Assembly (NCBI GenBank): GCA_022829145.1
Contig: CM040747.1
Coordinates: 40,728,613-40,792,612, forward strand
DNA length: 64,000 nt
Origin: Albula goreensis
Taxonomy: Eukaryota > Chordata > Actinopteri > Albuliformes > Albulidae
Direction: 5' to 3'
Shown: in pieces, positions 22,289 to 33,374 of the stretch
How positions within the stretch are numbered: position 1 is the stretch's first letter
Layout of the letters: each line of letters opens with the position of its first letter
Made by a program: the position numbers and the translations under genes
The notes under the pieces: generated by a model
Told to the model about the DNA's origin: nothing
What the model saw: the letters and a program-made list of their open reading frames with translations, nothing else
Databases searched by the model: none

Positions 22289-22833
22289 TGAACACACCAC
22301 CACTGTGTGCACTCTGACAGTAGTAATCTCCTGCATCTTCAGCCTGGACTCCACTGATGGTCAGAGTGAAGTCGAGGCCATTTCCTCTCCCACTGCCACT
22401 GAATCTAGAGGGCACTCCAGATACTCTCTCTGATGTGAGTTTGATCAGGAGTTTGGGAGCTTCTCCAGATTTCTGCTGGTACCAGTGGAGATAGTACTGA
22501 GCACCAGTATAATGGTAAACTGCAGTACTGGCCTTACAGTCAATAGTGACTGACTGACCCGTCTGAACTGACTGGGCTGGAGACTGAGTCAGAACCACCT
22601 GCCCCCAAGACTCTGCAGACAGAGAGAGATTCACTGTGTAAATAGCATTACTAAACATAATGTACACTTACAGATTTGGATCTACATGTATTACTATAAC
22701 TTTATACACTTGCAGATATGCATGTGTACATATTTTACTGTGAATTACAAAATTAATGTTTAATATTTTCTGTAGTTCTCTTACCCTGAATGCAGAAAGT
22801 GAGTGCCAAGATGAAGATGGTGATAAAAGTCAT
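22289..22833 (-). CDS. Immunoglobulin light-chain V gene 1 (kappa-type)
   Basis: Two minus-strand exons. Leader 22833-22785 encodes [16 protein letters not shown], a signal peptide, with donor GTAAGAG. The V exon 22612-22289 begins after CTGTCTGCAG and encodes [20 protein letters not shown], first Cys in IDCKAS, Trp in [35 protein letters not shown], and second Cys in [13 protein letters not shown]. All framework anchors are present and the frame is open into the RSS, so it looks functional. The upstream in-frame ATG present in the other two V genes is absent here (CCTTG). It would join a J segment by RAG recombination to make the variable half of an antibody light chain. Teleost L1/L3 (kappa-like) assignment is inferred from the 12-RSS and sequence. 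Confidence 0.93.
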
Positions 22834-22953
22834 TGTTGCTGTGGGTTCTGTTGCCTTGAAGGACAGCTCTCAGTCATCAAGTGTTAAACTCACAGGACTA
22901 TAAACACTCCCAGAGCACTGAAGCATGTGCTGCCAATGCAAAGTGTCTTCTCT

Positions 22954-22961
22954 ATGCAAAT
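22954..22961 (-). promoter_or_regulatory. Octamer element of V gene 1
   Basis: ATTTGCAT on the coding (minus) strand, about 120 bases upstream of the leader ATG, in the orientation used by light-chain V promoters; binds Oct1/Oct2 in B cells. A TATA-like TTTATAGT lies between it and the start, near 22898-22906. Confidence 0.88.
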
Positions 22962-23679
22962 GGTCTTCCTGGGTACAGCAGGCACTTATAGCCCAGCAGT
23001 GCTGTGGAGGCAGACTAGGGCTTATGGGCTGTGACACAGACAGAGCAGTTTAACACTGGTGTAGCAGTGTCTGGACAGCAGAATCACAATCCAAACCAAC
23101 ATCATTCACATTTTGCCATCATATTCTTTTTCCCACATGTACCCCTGTTAAACAGTGCAGTGTAAACCTTTGAGGCGGTGAAATTGCACAGTTAGATTTT
23201 AACACTTTGAAACCTTGGATTTTGCCTAATTTTCAGGGTGTGAGTTATTTATGTCCTATCGCTGCTGCACTCACACATAATCCATACTCTGATTGTTTCC
23301 CATTACACTGAAGGACCAGACATGGCTGACTACTGCAGCCATTGCTGTTTTTCCACTGTACAGAAAGAGGATTTTGCTGCTCTCTCCATTGTAGTCAACA
23401 AGGACAGTGTATCACCTGTGGGGTATGGAACAAGTGTGGAAGTGTCTCTGCACTGTGGTGCTGGGAGAGGTGGAGGGAGGAGCAAGCTCCTCAGCTCCTC
23501 CCACTGTACTGCTGTCAGTCTCCTGGTTCCCTCCCTCAGCCTGGAGAGTTAACTGGAGCTGCAGCAGCAGAGGCCTCACAAACAGGCAGCCTCACCTGAG
23601 AGTGATTTCTAATCAACTCAGCTGTGAGCACTTGCCCTCAGTTAAGCCTTCTATTTACTGAGTTGGCACCCAAGTGACC
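22962..23679. other. Upstream flank of V gene 1
   Basis: No exon found. The part 23080-23380 matches 29600-29930, so V genes 1 and 3 were duplicated with at least 0.9 kb of upstream DNA. Short open frames here have no family motifs. Confidence 0.6.
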
Positions 23680-23687
23680 GTAGTATT

Positions 23688-23881
23688 TTTTTTTTTTTAA
23701 GATTTTTCCACTTTATTTGACACTTACAGTAGAGAGGTAGACAGGAAATGCAGGAGAGAGAGAGGGGAGAGGACATGCAGCAAAGGGCCCAGGCCGGATT
23801 CGAACCTGGGCTGCTGCGGCAAGGCCGAGGCCTTGCGTGGCATGCGCTCTACCAGCTGAGCCACTGGGGCGCGCCAGAATT
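23688..23881 (-). mobile_element. tRNA-derived SINE
   Basis: Read on the minus strand: a tRNA-like head with A box GTGGCTCAGCTGGTAGAGC and B box GGTTCGAATCC, a CT-rich body, and a tail CAAATAAAGTGG ending in a poly-A run. It is bounded by the direct repeat GTAGTATT at 23680-23687 and 23882-23889, the target duplication. Not a functional tRNA gene: it lacks the paired acceptor stem. Confidence 0.88.
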
Positions 23882-23889
23882 GTAGTATT

Positions 23890-24390
23890 GTTGAGGATAA
23901 TACAGGAACAGCTGTAAGGGTGAGGAAGAGTCAGCTCAGGTGTGAAGCTGTTGATGGAAACAGCACTGCTGTCCAATCCAGTTCAACACTACAGATCCTG
24001 ACTAGTTCAGTCTCTTCGACAGATTTAAGCTATGTTTCTAAATTATTCCTTAATTCATGTCCATACTTTCTGTCATTGAAAATGTAAAAGAAGTTTACTC
24101 TTATGGAAACCTGCCGAAAAAATAACATTTGATATGATGGTATTAATTGTGATTGGGAGTAATTGTGTTAAGTTCATGTTCAAGCTTTTATTAAGAGTGA
24201 ATGCAGAAAACTGGTTTATGCATGTAATCCAGTTACGAGGTTTCTGGACTGTGTTTGACTCGGATAAATTCACTTATTTTTTAAAAAATTGTTTCATAAA
24301 ACTATAATTATTCATCCACTGTGCTTTGATACTTTTGGATTTACAGACATGAAAATGCTCAAATATTGTATTACTTGTGAGAGCATTTCT
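23890..24390. other. Unassigned spacer between V gene units
   Basis: No gene or repeat family recognised; AT-rich with short frames. Confidence 0.5.
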
Positions 24391-24513
24391 AAGTTATAAC
24401 TGAACCACTGAAGCTCAGTGTGCTGGAGCAGAACCCCTCAGTGTCCCGGGTCAGTGCCTCCCCCCTCAGCACCTGCAGTAGGTCCCAGCTGCAGCAGTGC
24501 AGTCTCTGTGCAA
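24391..24513 (-). pseudogene. V-gene 3' flank relic without a V exon
   Basis: Matches the sequence just beyond the RSS of V genes 1 and 3 (shared strings such as GCAGAACCCCTCAGTGTCCC and GCACCTGCAGTAGGTCCCAG) but stops at CTCTGTGCA, where the remaining flank, RSS and V exon should begin. A V gene has evidently been lost or recombined away. Confidence 0.7.
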
Positions 24514-24516
24514 TGT

Positions 24517-24860
24517 ACAATGTCTCACTGCACCTCAGCACCCCCTTGTGGCCAGTTGTGTTTCCTACAGTCTGCTTGTTGAAGCTGCACATGAAGAGTC
24601 CTCCTCTGACTCAGTATCTGTGTGAGCACAACTGGGGGACTGCAGAGTGAAAAGAAACAGCAGCTGACATCACATGTTTCAGAGGAGCACTCATGCTTTT
24701 CTGTGTTCTCTGGAGTTAAGAGAGAAGGTTAAAGTGATTATCTGCTTAATGATGTAACTGGGCATGACAGGCTAGGGAAAAGTGGGGGCACATTGCTTCA
24801 CTGTATTTGATTACAGAGTATGAGAGAGTTATAACTGAATCACTGAAGCTCAGTGTCCCG
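24517..24860. repeat. Locus-specific duplicated block, copy 1
   Basis: About 350 bp, from ATGTCTCACTGCACCTCAGC to the ATAACTGAATCACTGAAGCT string, repeated at 27890-28245 with scattered mismatches. It is the distal 3' flank of a V unit. No gene in it. Confidence 0.75.
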
Positions 24861-24912
24861 GGTCAGTGCCTCCCCGCTCAGCACCTGCAGTAGGTCCCAG
24901 CTGACTGAGGGA

Positions 24913-24940
24913 GGTTTTTGTACGGCTCTCTATCACTGTG
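24913..24940 (-). promoter_or_regulatory. Recombination signal (12-RSS) of V gene 2
   Basis: Heptamer CACAGTG, spacer ATAGAGAGCCGT (12), nonamer ACAAAAACC on the minus strand, identical to those of the other two V genes. Confidence 0.95.
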
Positions 24941-25496
24941 TGAATATATTTGTGCTGCTGATCCAGTGGTAACTCTGACAGTAGTAATCTCCTGCATCTT
25001 CAGCCTGAACTCCACTGATGGTCAGAGTGAAGTCAGTCCCAGATCCACTGCCACTGAATCGATCAGGAATCCCAGAGATACGCTGATTTACAAACTTTAT
25101 CAGGAGTTTATGAGCTTCTCCTGGCTTCTGGTTATACCAGGCCATTCTTTCACCATTACTGTCTTTATACACAGCAGGGCTGGTTCTAAAGCTCAGGGTG
25201 ACAGTGTCTCCTATGAGAGCAGATTTACCAGCAGGAGTCTGAGTCACAGTCACCTGTCCTGTGGATTCTGAAGGAAATAAAAAACAACATATAACTTTAT
25301 TATCTATACATGGGAAATATTATAATATAGGGTGATACATTTAGTTATTTCAAATATGTATTACATTTAAATTAAAACAAGCAATCAATACAGAATATAC
25401 TTCAGTAATTTTAAAAATCTCACCCTGAATACAGAAAGCGAGTGTCCAGATGAAGATGGTGATAAAAATCATTGTTGCTGTGGGTTCTGTTGCCAT
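24941..25496 (-). CDS. Immunoglobulin light-chain V gene 2, first conserved Cys lost
   Basis: Leader 25496-25424 ([20 protein letters not shown]; a second in-frame ATG at 25472 gives a more usual signal peptide) with donor GTGAG. V exon 25267-24941 follows TTTCCTTCAG and encodes [60 protein letters not shown] and [11 protein letters not shown]. The residue before RTS should be the first disulfide cysteine but is Phe (TTT, one base from TGT). The Trp and second Cys remain, and the frame is open to the RSS. It could rearrange, but the domain would lack its core disulfide; either a pseudogene or an unusual V. It is clearly diverged from V genes 1 and 3. Confidence 0.9.
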
Positions 25497-25592
25497 GAAG
25501 GACACTTCTCAGTCATCAAGAGTTAAACTCACAGGACTATAAACACTCCCAGAGCACTGAAGCATGTGCTGCCAATGCAAAGTGTCTTCTCT

Positions 25593-25600
25593 ATGCAAAT
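25593..25600 (-). promoter_or_regulatory. Octamer element of V gene 2
   Basis: ATTTGCAT on the minus strand, ~97 bases upstream of the first leader ATG, in a promoter stretch nearly identical to those of V genes 1 and 3. Confidence 0.88.
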
Positions 25601-27889
25601 GGTCTTCCTGGGTACAGCAGGCACTTGTAGCCCAGCAGTGCTGTGGAGGCAGACGAGGGCTTATGGGCTGTGACAAAGACAGAGCAGTTTAACACTGGTG
25701 TAACAGTGTCTGGACAGCAGGATCACAGTCCAAACCAACATTTTATAAAACTCTTGCTTGTTCATCACTGTAAACTCATGCAACATAGAATTGGACAGAA
25801 TTCACATCATTCTGTTTCCCAGCAACAGTAGTAAGTTCAAGTGGTCTAGAATTTTCAGTATTTTAGCCACTATGATGTCACAATAGGAATGTTCTTAAAA
25901 TGCAAAAAACTATCAATGAATATGTCATTTGGACTTCTCATCGATTGCAACTATATCTTACCAAAATTTACCAGTCACTTAGAATAGTTGAAGACAATAT
26001 TGTGTTCCACTATTTTCTTGGAGAGTTCCATCCTTCAGACTTGTAAGTAGATACCTAAAGCTTTTCCTCAAATGCAGTGTCTCTTTGTTATTACTTTACA
26101 ATGAATTGATCAGTTCTGTGTCTGGATCTAACAGGTAGGCTACAGAAATTACAGGAGTTTTAATGTTTTACCTTAATATTACTTGTTAGCCAGCCAGCTA
26201 TGTAGGGTAACTCAAATAAGGGTGTTATATCATATTTGGGAATGGTCAATGTTGGTGCAAACTTATTTTGCCATAAGGTGCTCATATTTCCATTCTGAAT
26301 TAATTACACTTCAGAAATTACATGACAGAAATCATTATGAATGACCACGTACTTCCTAGCTCCTGGGACGGTTTCTTCCTAAATTTGTGAATCAACACTG
26401 AACATTCATTTAGCTTTGAGGGACTGTGGGACAGAATGTACTGAATTATATCATCAAGCTTGACATCTCTGGCCTGTAATTCTGGTCAGTAAAATCAGTT
26501 CATATTAAAAGCAGCTGAGTGAGATTAGGACTGTGCTCCAAAAAATAAGTATATTCTCAGAGAAGTCCTCAAAGGCTGGAAGTTCACAAATTAAATAATG
26601 GAATTTATTCTTTTAATATAGCCAGTTCTGCACTATATACGCTTTGCTTGTAGCTCAGCTGAAACACTGCATTATCCAGGGTATTGTTGTGACAGAGCTA
26701 GGGGGTACCTTGAAATGGTACCTTTACATAAAAACCAAACGTGCTTGTTTTGCCTTGTTGTTAGGTAAGTCAATAATGGTTTGGTTAGTTGCAAACAAGT
26801 AATTTAAGTGACTTTCATTCACATGATGATGTTGCAGAGTGTTGTGTCTGGTACAAAGAGAGGACAGTACAGTCGTTTGAGATGGGGCCAGGTGAAGTTC
26901 TACTTTCTCCTGTCTTATATTTGCTTGCCATATAATTTGCACAAAGCTGAGGAAAACACATGAGGAAGACATAAACACAAGCACATGACAGTGAAATACG
27001 AAAGTAAAAACAAGAACAACAAAAACAAACCCAGCTAAGAAACCAGCTGACATAACATCAATTACAGTAACAGTGATATGAAGAATGAATGTGGAATAAG
27101 CAGATAATGTGTAACAGAACAGGGCAGTGGCACAGGGAGGGTGGGATCTCCTCCTCTCTGTATCAGACCCATGATGATCTGTGTCTGATCCAGCCACCTC
27201 ACTACCCAGCATTCCCTTCACCTTACAGAAACCTGCTAAACCCTGCAGATACTAACTGAATCCAAACCAAGGTTCATTTCTCCAAATCAATGATCATATG
27301 TCAGTCATAATATTGACTCTGTTTTCTCTACATGCATTTGGAATGGGAAACATCCCTGTATATATGTGAGGTTTTTCTATTCAGACCCAGGAGTTAGCAT
27401 TACCTATCTTCCAGCATTACTCCTGCTCTGCTAACGTTCACTGCATTTTATTGTGTAATAGCTTTCCCTCACAGCACACAGGACCTTCATGGGTGACTAT
27501 GGAGGCCAGATCATGCTGCTCACCCCGCCTGTCTGGGCTTATATGTAGCCACATTGGCCCTCACCAATCCCTAAAGCTGTAAGAATCCTGTGGTGAAGCA
27601 GTCACTCACAATATGGGTTCAGTTCAGGATGCACTTTGGGCTTCAGTCCTCCTCTCTGCTCTATTCTACTGCTGAAAAGCATTGTTTTGCTTCCCTTTCT
27701 CTTCAGTCTGCTTTCTGGCACAGACATGCGTTTCAAGCACTGGAAGTATTAACTGAGAAAAGTCATGGATAATGTAGTACAACCTTAGTTATCTTTGAAG
27801 AATACCATCCCGAGCTCCTGTGTCCTAAGGTTCTTTCAGAAGCCCCTCAAAGTGCTGCCCAGAGATGAAGGTAATAAGTAGGCAGCATG
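25601..27889. other. Long spacer between V gene 2 and the V-flank relic
   Basis: The first ~150 bases are V-promoter flank shared with the other units. Beyond that I recognise no exon. A 165-codon minus-strand frame at 26724-27221 contains hydrophobic runs (GFLAGFVFVVLVFTFVFHC) but no family motif, no supporting splice sites and a biased composition; I do not call it a gene. No J or C exon was seen on either strand. Confidence 0.5.
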
Positions 27890-28262
27890 ACAATGTCTCA
27901 CTGCACCTCAGCACCCCCTTGTGGCCAGTTGAGTTTGCTACAGTCTGCTTGTTGAAGCTGCACATGAAGAGTCCTCCTCTGACTCAGTATCTGTGTGAGC
28001 ACAACTGGGGGACTGCAGACTGAAAAGAAGCAGCAGCTGACGTCACATGTTTCAGAGGATCGCTCATGCTTTTCTGTGCTCTCTGGTGTTAACAGAGAAG
28101 GTAAAAGTGATTATCTGGGCTTACTGATGTAACTGGGTATTATGGGCTGGGGAAAAGTGGGGGCATATTGCGTCACTGTATTAGATTACAGAGTGTGAGA
28201 GAGTTATAACTGAACCACTGAAGCTCAGTGTGCTGGAGCAGAACCCCTCAGTGTCCCGGGTG
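27890..28262 (-). pseudogene. Second V-flank relic and duplicated block, copy 2
   Basis: Matches 24517-24860 and then the V 3' flank (GTTATAACTGAACCACTGAA, GCAGAACCCCTCAGTGTCCC) but breaks at CGGGTGAGTGACTCTG, before the CCTGCAGTAGG part and any RSS. No V exon follows for over 500 bases. Another V unit whose coding half is gone. Confidence 0.7.
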
Positions 28263-28786
28263 AGTGACTCTGACTGTCTGCTGCCTTTATGTCAGGAAGT
28301 CCAGGATCCGGTTACAGGTGGCAGTATCCACATCCAGCTTCCCCACCAGTTGCTGTGGTATGATGGTATTGATAAATACATAAATCTGTCAAAGAGCAAT
28401 CTGCATTTTCAAACGCCAATGCCTTGTCAGTCTCTCCCAAAATGAAGAGAGAGCCTCCATCTCTGATCAGCACTATGGGCAGTTATGTAATTCCTCTGGA
28501 CTGTCCTGCACAGGGGGTTCACTGCTACTCTTTCCACAGATATGTACAACTACAATACATTCAAAATATCACATTCCCTCTCAAGGCTCAGATACCTTGA
28601 CTAAAATGCAGTCTCAGTGTATTTGTGTTTTAGATGTGAATTAGATGTATGAGAGTTTATTGAACCACTGAAGCTCAGTGTGCTGGAGCAGAACCCCTCA
28701 GTGTCCCGGGTTAGTGCCTCCCCCCTCAGCACCTGCTGTAGGTCCCAGCTGCAGCAGTGCAGTCTCTGTGCAGTCTGACTGAGGGA

Positions 28787-28814
28787 GGTTTTTGTACGGC
28801 TCTCTATCACTGTG
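28787..28814 (-). promoter_or_regulatory. Recombination signal (12-RSS) of V gene 3
   Basis: Heptamer CACAGTG, spacer ATAGAGAGCCGT (12), nonamer ACAAAAACC on the minus strand. Confidence 0.95.
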
Positions 28815-29368
28815 TGAACACAGGGCCACTGTGGTAACTCTGACAGTAGTAATCTCCTGCATCTTCAGCCTGGACTCCACTGATGGTCAGAGTGAAGTCG
28901 AGGCCATTTCCTCTCCCACTGCCACTGAATCTAGAGGGCACTCCAGATACTCTCTCTGATGTGAGTTTGATCAGGAGTTTGGGAGCTTCTCCAGATTTCT
29001 GCTGGTACCAGTGGAGATAGTACTGAGCACCACTATATTGGTGAACTGCAGTACTGGCCTTACAGTCGATAGAGACTGACTGACCCGTCTGGACTGACTG
29101 GGCTGGAGACTGAGTCAGAACCACCTGTCCCCAAGACTCTGCAGAGAGAGAGATTCACAGTGTAAATAGCATTACTAAACATAATGTACACTTACAGATT
29201 TGAACCTACATTTATTACTATAAATTGCAACATTCATGTTTGATATTTTCTGTAGTGAGAGAATCATAGAGAATTTGACAAAGTATTTCTCTCACCCTGA
29301 ATGGAGAAAGCGAGTGCCCAGATGAAGATGGTGATAAAAGTCATTGTTGCTGTGTGTTCTGTTGCCAT
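28815..29368 (-). CDS. Immunoglobulin light-chain V gene 3 (kappa-type)
   Basis: Leader 29368-29296, with an upstream in-frame ATG ([20 protein letters not shown]) and a second ATG at 29344; donor GTGAGAG. V exon 29138-28815 follows CTCTCTGCAG and encodes [26 protein letters not shown] (first Cys), [35 protein letters not shown] and [11 protein letters not shown] (second Cys). Frame open to the RSS, all anchor residues present. It differs from V gene 1 mainly in the first and third hypervariable loops (HQYSGAQ against [14 protein letters not shown] against SAHSGGV), as expected for recently duplicated V genes. Predicted functional. Confidence 0.94.
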
Positions 29369-29464
29369 GAAGGACAGCTCTCAGTCATCAAGTGTTAAAC
29401 TCACAGGACTATAAACACTCCCAGAGCACTGAAGCATGTGCTGCCAATGCAAAGTGTCTTCTCT

Positions 29465-29472
29465 ATGCAAAT
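29465..29472 (-). promoter_or_regulatory. Octamer element of V gene 3
   Basis: ATTTGCAT on the minus strand, ~97 bases upstream of the first leader ATG, flanked by the same CTTTGCATTGGCAGCACATG stretch seen in the other V promoters. Confidence 0.88.
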
Positions 29473-31457
29473 GGTCTTCCTGGGTACAGCAGGCACTTGT
29501 AGCCCAGCAGTGCTGTGGAGGCAGACTAGGGCTTATGGGCTGTGACACAGACAGAGCAGTTTAACACTGGTGTAACAGTGTCTGGACAGCAGGATCACAA
29601 TCCAAGCCAACATCATTCACATTTTGCCATCATATTCTTTTTCTCACATGTACCCCTGTTAAACAGCACATACACCCCTCCTCTGACTCATCTCTATAGA
29701 TGCAGCATTGGCCTTTGAGCAGGTGAAACTGCATGCAGAAACCTCGGGTTTTGACTCATGTTAATGCTATGGGTTAAGTTAATTATAAGTTAGTTATCCT
29801 CTATCACTACTGCACTGACAAGTAATGCATATTGTGATTGATTCCCATTGTATTAAATGACCAGTCAGGTCTGGCTTCTGCAGCCATTGCTGTTTCTGCA
29901 CTACAGTGAATGAGGCGTTTGCTGCTTTCCTAAATAAACATGCTAAATTAACTGGATGTGATCTGAACATTATCCTGATTGGTAATAACTCAGTTTCATT
30001 TAAACTGGGTAATTCTGAGAGGGGAATAATTGAGCTCTGATCTGATGTGTTCCTGCTCAGGAGTGCCTCTCAGTGTAGGGTGAGAGTAACACACGGTAAT
30101 ATAAAGAGTAATAGACAGTGTATTAGGTAATACTGCCAACTTTGTGTACTTATGACATTAAATGAAGGGCAGCAGTGTTGTTCTCTCTGTTTCATGTTTC
30201 TTTTTAAACAACATTTATTTTGTGTTTAGTTTTTCCCAATTTGAATGTTCACTAATATTTGCATGGAAAAATAGATCAGGATTTGATGCCAAACTTTAGC
30301 TTCAACTCTGTTATTACAATGTTATTACATCAGATGCAATAGCACTGCTCTGTCTGGAGGGCAAAGCAGCAAAGTGTCAAAGACAAACAAGGTTCAGGAA
30401 ACAGAAATATTTTTACAAAAAAGAAAGAAAAATATTTGTTGCATGGGTCTTTAAAGTACATTGGATTGTTTCCCAAGAATTATTAGCCTGTATGTTTGAT
30501 TCAAGAATAAGGTCATTCATGCATTTTTGCATTCGTATAACATCTTCAAATGTATGAGGTTATCATCTATGGGAACTGCACAGAGAAATGAATTAAGTAC
30601 AATTAAAATGTGATTAACCTAATTGATTTTTAAAGGTTTTGTAAAACTATAAGTTTTGAGATTTAATTAGTATTTCATCATAAAACAAAATCATTTTTAA
30701 GTTGTATTTAATCATAAAATTAAAAAGTTTTTGCTCAGCTCTCCATAATGTCATTCTGTTACACCTTTCTGGTTCCTGTAGATAAGTGCTTATGGAGCTT
30801 GAGATTACCAGAGCCCCATTTCCCAAAGTATGGAATGGTGCTGATGAAAGATAATCCACAACATTCCCTTGCCCATCCATTCCTCTTCCACTGTGGTGCC
30901 ATGGCAGTCTCCAATTAAGCATACAATGACTCATTTATTTGTCATTTTCCATTCTGCCTTATCGATGTACAAATGTGAATATTCAAACTACTCATAGACT
31001 TCTAGATGCATCTGGAAGAAAACATAAAATACTGCTAACAGACATAAAAAATAAACAAAACTTCTTATTATGAACTTCTGATCAGTGTCCCCCAGCTAGT
31101 TGGGGGGAACATTTTTAAAGAAAGACATATCACAGTTTGTGGTCATCCTGCACTTTACCTATGCAAAGTTTTGTGTCTCTAGCTCATCGTTTAGGTGTGT
31201 TAAGCCTTGTTAAGCAGAACCCTGTTCTGTGTTAAGCAGATGAAAAAACTGCCTTTAATTAGTCAAAGACAAGAAGATGACATCCAAGTCAAAGATGACG
31301 TCCAAGGACCAAGATCGATTAATATATGGTCTAAAAACTGTGCAGGCAATAAACTATTAGAGACTATAAACAAGATCCACTTGAATTAATAATAGCTAAT
31401 AAATTACAATGTAATTAGTTATATTGTAATGCCTGCGCAACAACAGGATACAATAAA
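29473..31457. other. Unassigned spacer upstream of the V genes
   Basis: 29600-29930 resembles the upstream flank of V gene 1. The rest is AT-rich without recognisable exons, RNA genes or repeats. Confidence 0.5.
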
Positions 31458-31507
31458 TTACATTACAGTCATTTAGCTGGCACTTTTATCCAAATTGACT
31501 TACAGTT
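31458..31507. repeat. Common fish dispersed repeat core
   Basis: TACATTACAGTCATTTAGCT then CTTTTATCCAAATTGACTTA resembles a very common dispersed teleost repeat core (the CATTTAGC..CTTTTATCC..GACTTACA pattern). Element ends are not visible. Confidence 0.5.
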
Positions 31508-33374
31508 AGGATAATTTAAATTCCCATTTGGAAATATTGTAGGCTATAAATGTTGCGACAACATGAAATTGAATATCTCAGTCCAAAGAATGAAACTAAA
31601 ACATACGGAAAAGGACTGAAAAGAGGGTAAAAAAGGGAATAAAATTTAATAAAACATTGAATGTTGAACATATGCATGTTAATATAGCTGCAGCAAGCTA
31701 AGCCTCCATCAGTATTCTTTCTACAGACTGATGGAAATATGATTCTAATCTAATTTTAATTATCTAATTTGATTATTAATAATAATCTAAATTTCATGAC
31801 ACATTTCTCAATTTAAAGCCAAAAATAGTACCCAATTGCCTATATACTGTACGTTTGAACAAAGAGATGTACCTAGAAGTACCAAAGTACCTCTCACTGA
31901 CCTGTGGCAGAACTCAGCTCTTTCTCTGAGCGAAGTTAAAAGAAAGGTCAGGCCCACGATGTTTACGCTCAGTGTAAGTGAAAGTGAAATTGTAACTTAA
32001 ACGCCATTTTAAAGCAGACGTGTCTTTTACTTCATAACGGATGAAATGTTGAGTGGATTATTAAACACTGGTACGAATTTTCCGCATTACAAAGTTTTTA
32101 TAGGGATGTAAAATGATTCGGCTTTTATACATGTTTTCCGAATGGATGAAATATATCTCCAGTAGGAAGTTACGCGCTGTGGACACGAACGGTCTGGTTG
32201 TCACCGTGTGTGGAGGAAATAAAACGGCCTAACTGAAAGGTACTGAGAAGATATACGGAGATTTACGAAGAACGTCTGTTTTTGGTGTAAGTTGTAAAAT
32301 TTTACCCAGTGCTTAATTTTGGATGTAGCCTACGTATCCGATTACGTATCAGGTTAATGTACCATAATTTACATGATTGATTCACACCAAATACTGGTTT
32401 CTGTCTGGCGAAGTTCTAGGTCTTGCCTGCCCACATATGCCAAAATATGAAATAAAATGAGGGTACGTTTGAATGCTGCCCAACAAAAATGTGACGCTTT
32501 GTTTATAGTTGTTAACATAACGTGTGTAGATTGTAGTTTGCTTCAAAAGATATAGTGAGTGCGACGCGTTGTTCGTATTTCCTCAGAACGAGCTAAACTC
32601 AAGGGTGGGGCGAGGAGCTGTCTGTCACAGAGAGGGGTGGGAGTAGTCAGGCAAAATAATAAAGTAAAACTCCTTTCACCTTGTCTGCTCATTTCATTGT
32701 TATTCAATCCAGATCCTGATTGTTCCAATAAATTGTCATGTGGTTATGTGGTGTCTGACAATCGGTCAAGGAGGGGAAAAGACACGGAAGTCAGCATTCA
32801 CAAAGGAAGAAATCCTCATCTTGCTTGATGAAATTGAACATAAGAAAGATTTACTGTTTTCCAAGTCCTTATTGATAATATTATACAGGTGCAGCCATTT
32901 TGTCATTAATAAAAAGTAATTACACGATCATTTTCTTATTATTGTAAGTTAACTGGATTAAATATGATCAAATTATCAATGTGACATTATCATGTTCAAA
33001 TTGCTTTCATACATTGATATTCCAAATCAGTGCATTAAATACAAATATTTACCCATGAAATAAGCACTGGATTTACAGTATTCAGAAATATTTTATTTTT
33101 TTTTTTTTTTACTCAACTTCATCTTTCATGGGCTGTGATTCTCAGCGTGCTTCGAAAGCGCATGCGTATTGCAGACGGCTGCGAGCTGGATCTTAAAGAG
33201 GTTCTTTGCTGTGAACGAGTGGTCTGGATCTCTCGTTAGTTAAGAGCGAACTAAAGAGACGCTTTAGTTACGAACGTGTTTGGGAAACCCACGTTATATT
33301 AAGAACGATCGTAAGAGTCATTTAAAGAGGTTCTTAGCTTTAAAAGCTTTCGGGAAACCCACCGCTGGTTATTA
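31508..33374. other. Unassigned region with one ISRE-like site
   Basis: No exon recognised. Between 33130 and 33370 the direct repeat GGGAAACCCAC (near 33292 and 33352) and strings such as AAGAACGATCGTAAGAG look like the terminal part of a DNA transposon, but no paired ends were identified. Poly-T run near 33096-33110. Confidence 0.4.
31980..31989 (+). promoter_or_regulatory. ISRE/IRF-like site 1
   Basis: GAAAGTGAAA, the core bound by interferon regulatory factors, followed at 32000 by ACGCCATTTTAAAG. The same pairing recurs near 34267 and 34487. About 4 kb upstream of the NLR start exon. Confidence 0.45.

Noticed and set aside
22320..22330. A second CACTGTG inside the V gene 1 third hypervariable region
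   Set aside because: It has no nonamer at 12 or 23 bases and falls inside the coding sequence; chance heptamer.
23760..23876. tRNA-like sequence with A and B boxes
   Set aside because: It is the head of a SINE with poly-A tail and target duplication, not a tRNA gene.
26724..27221. 165-codon minus-strand frame with hydrophobic stretches
   Set aside because: No recognisable family, splice sites or start context; hydrophobic runs come from T/A-rich DNA. Could be revisited with RNA data.
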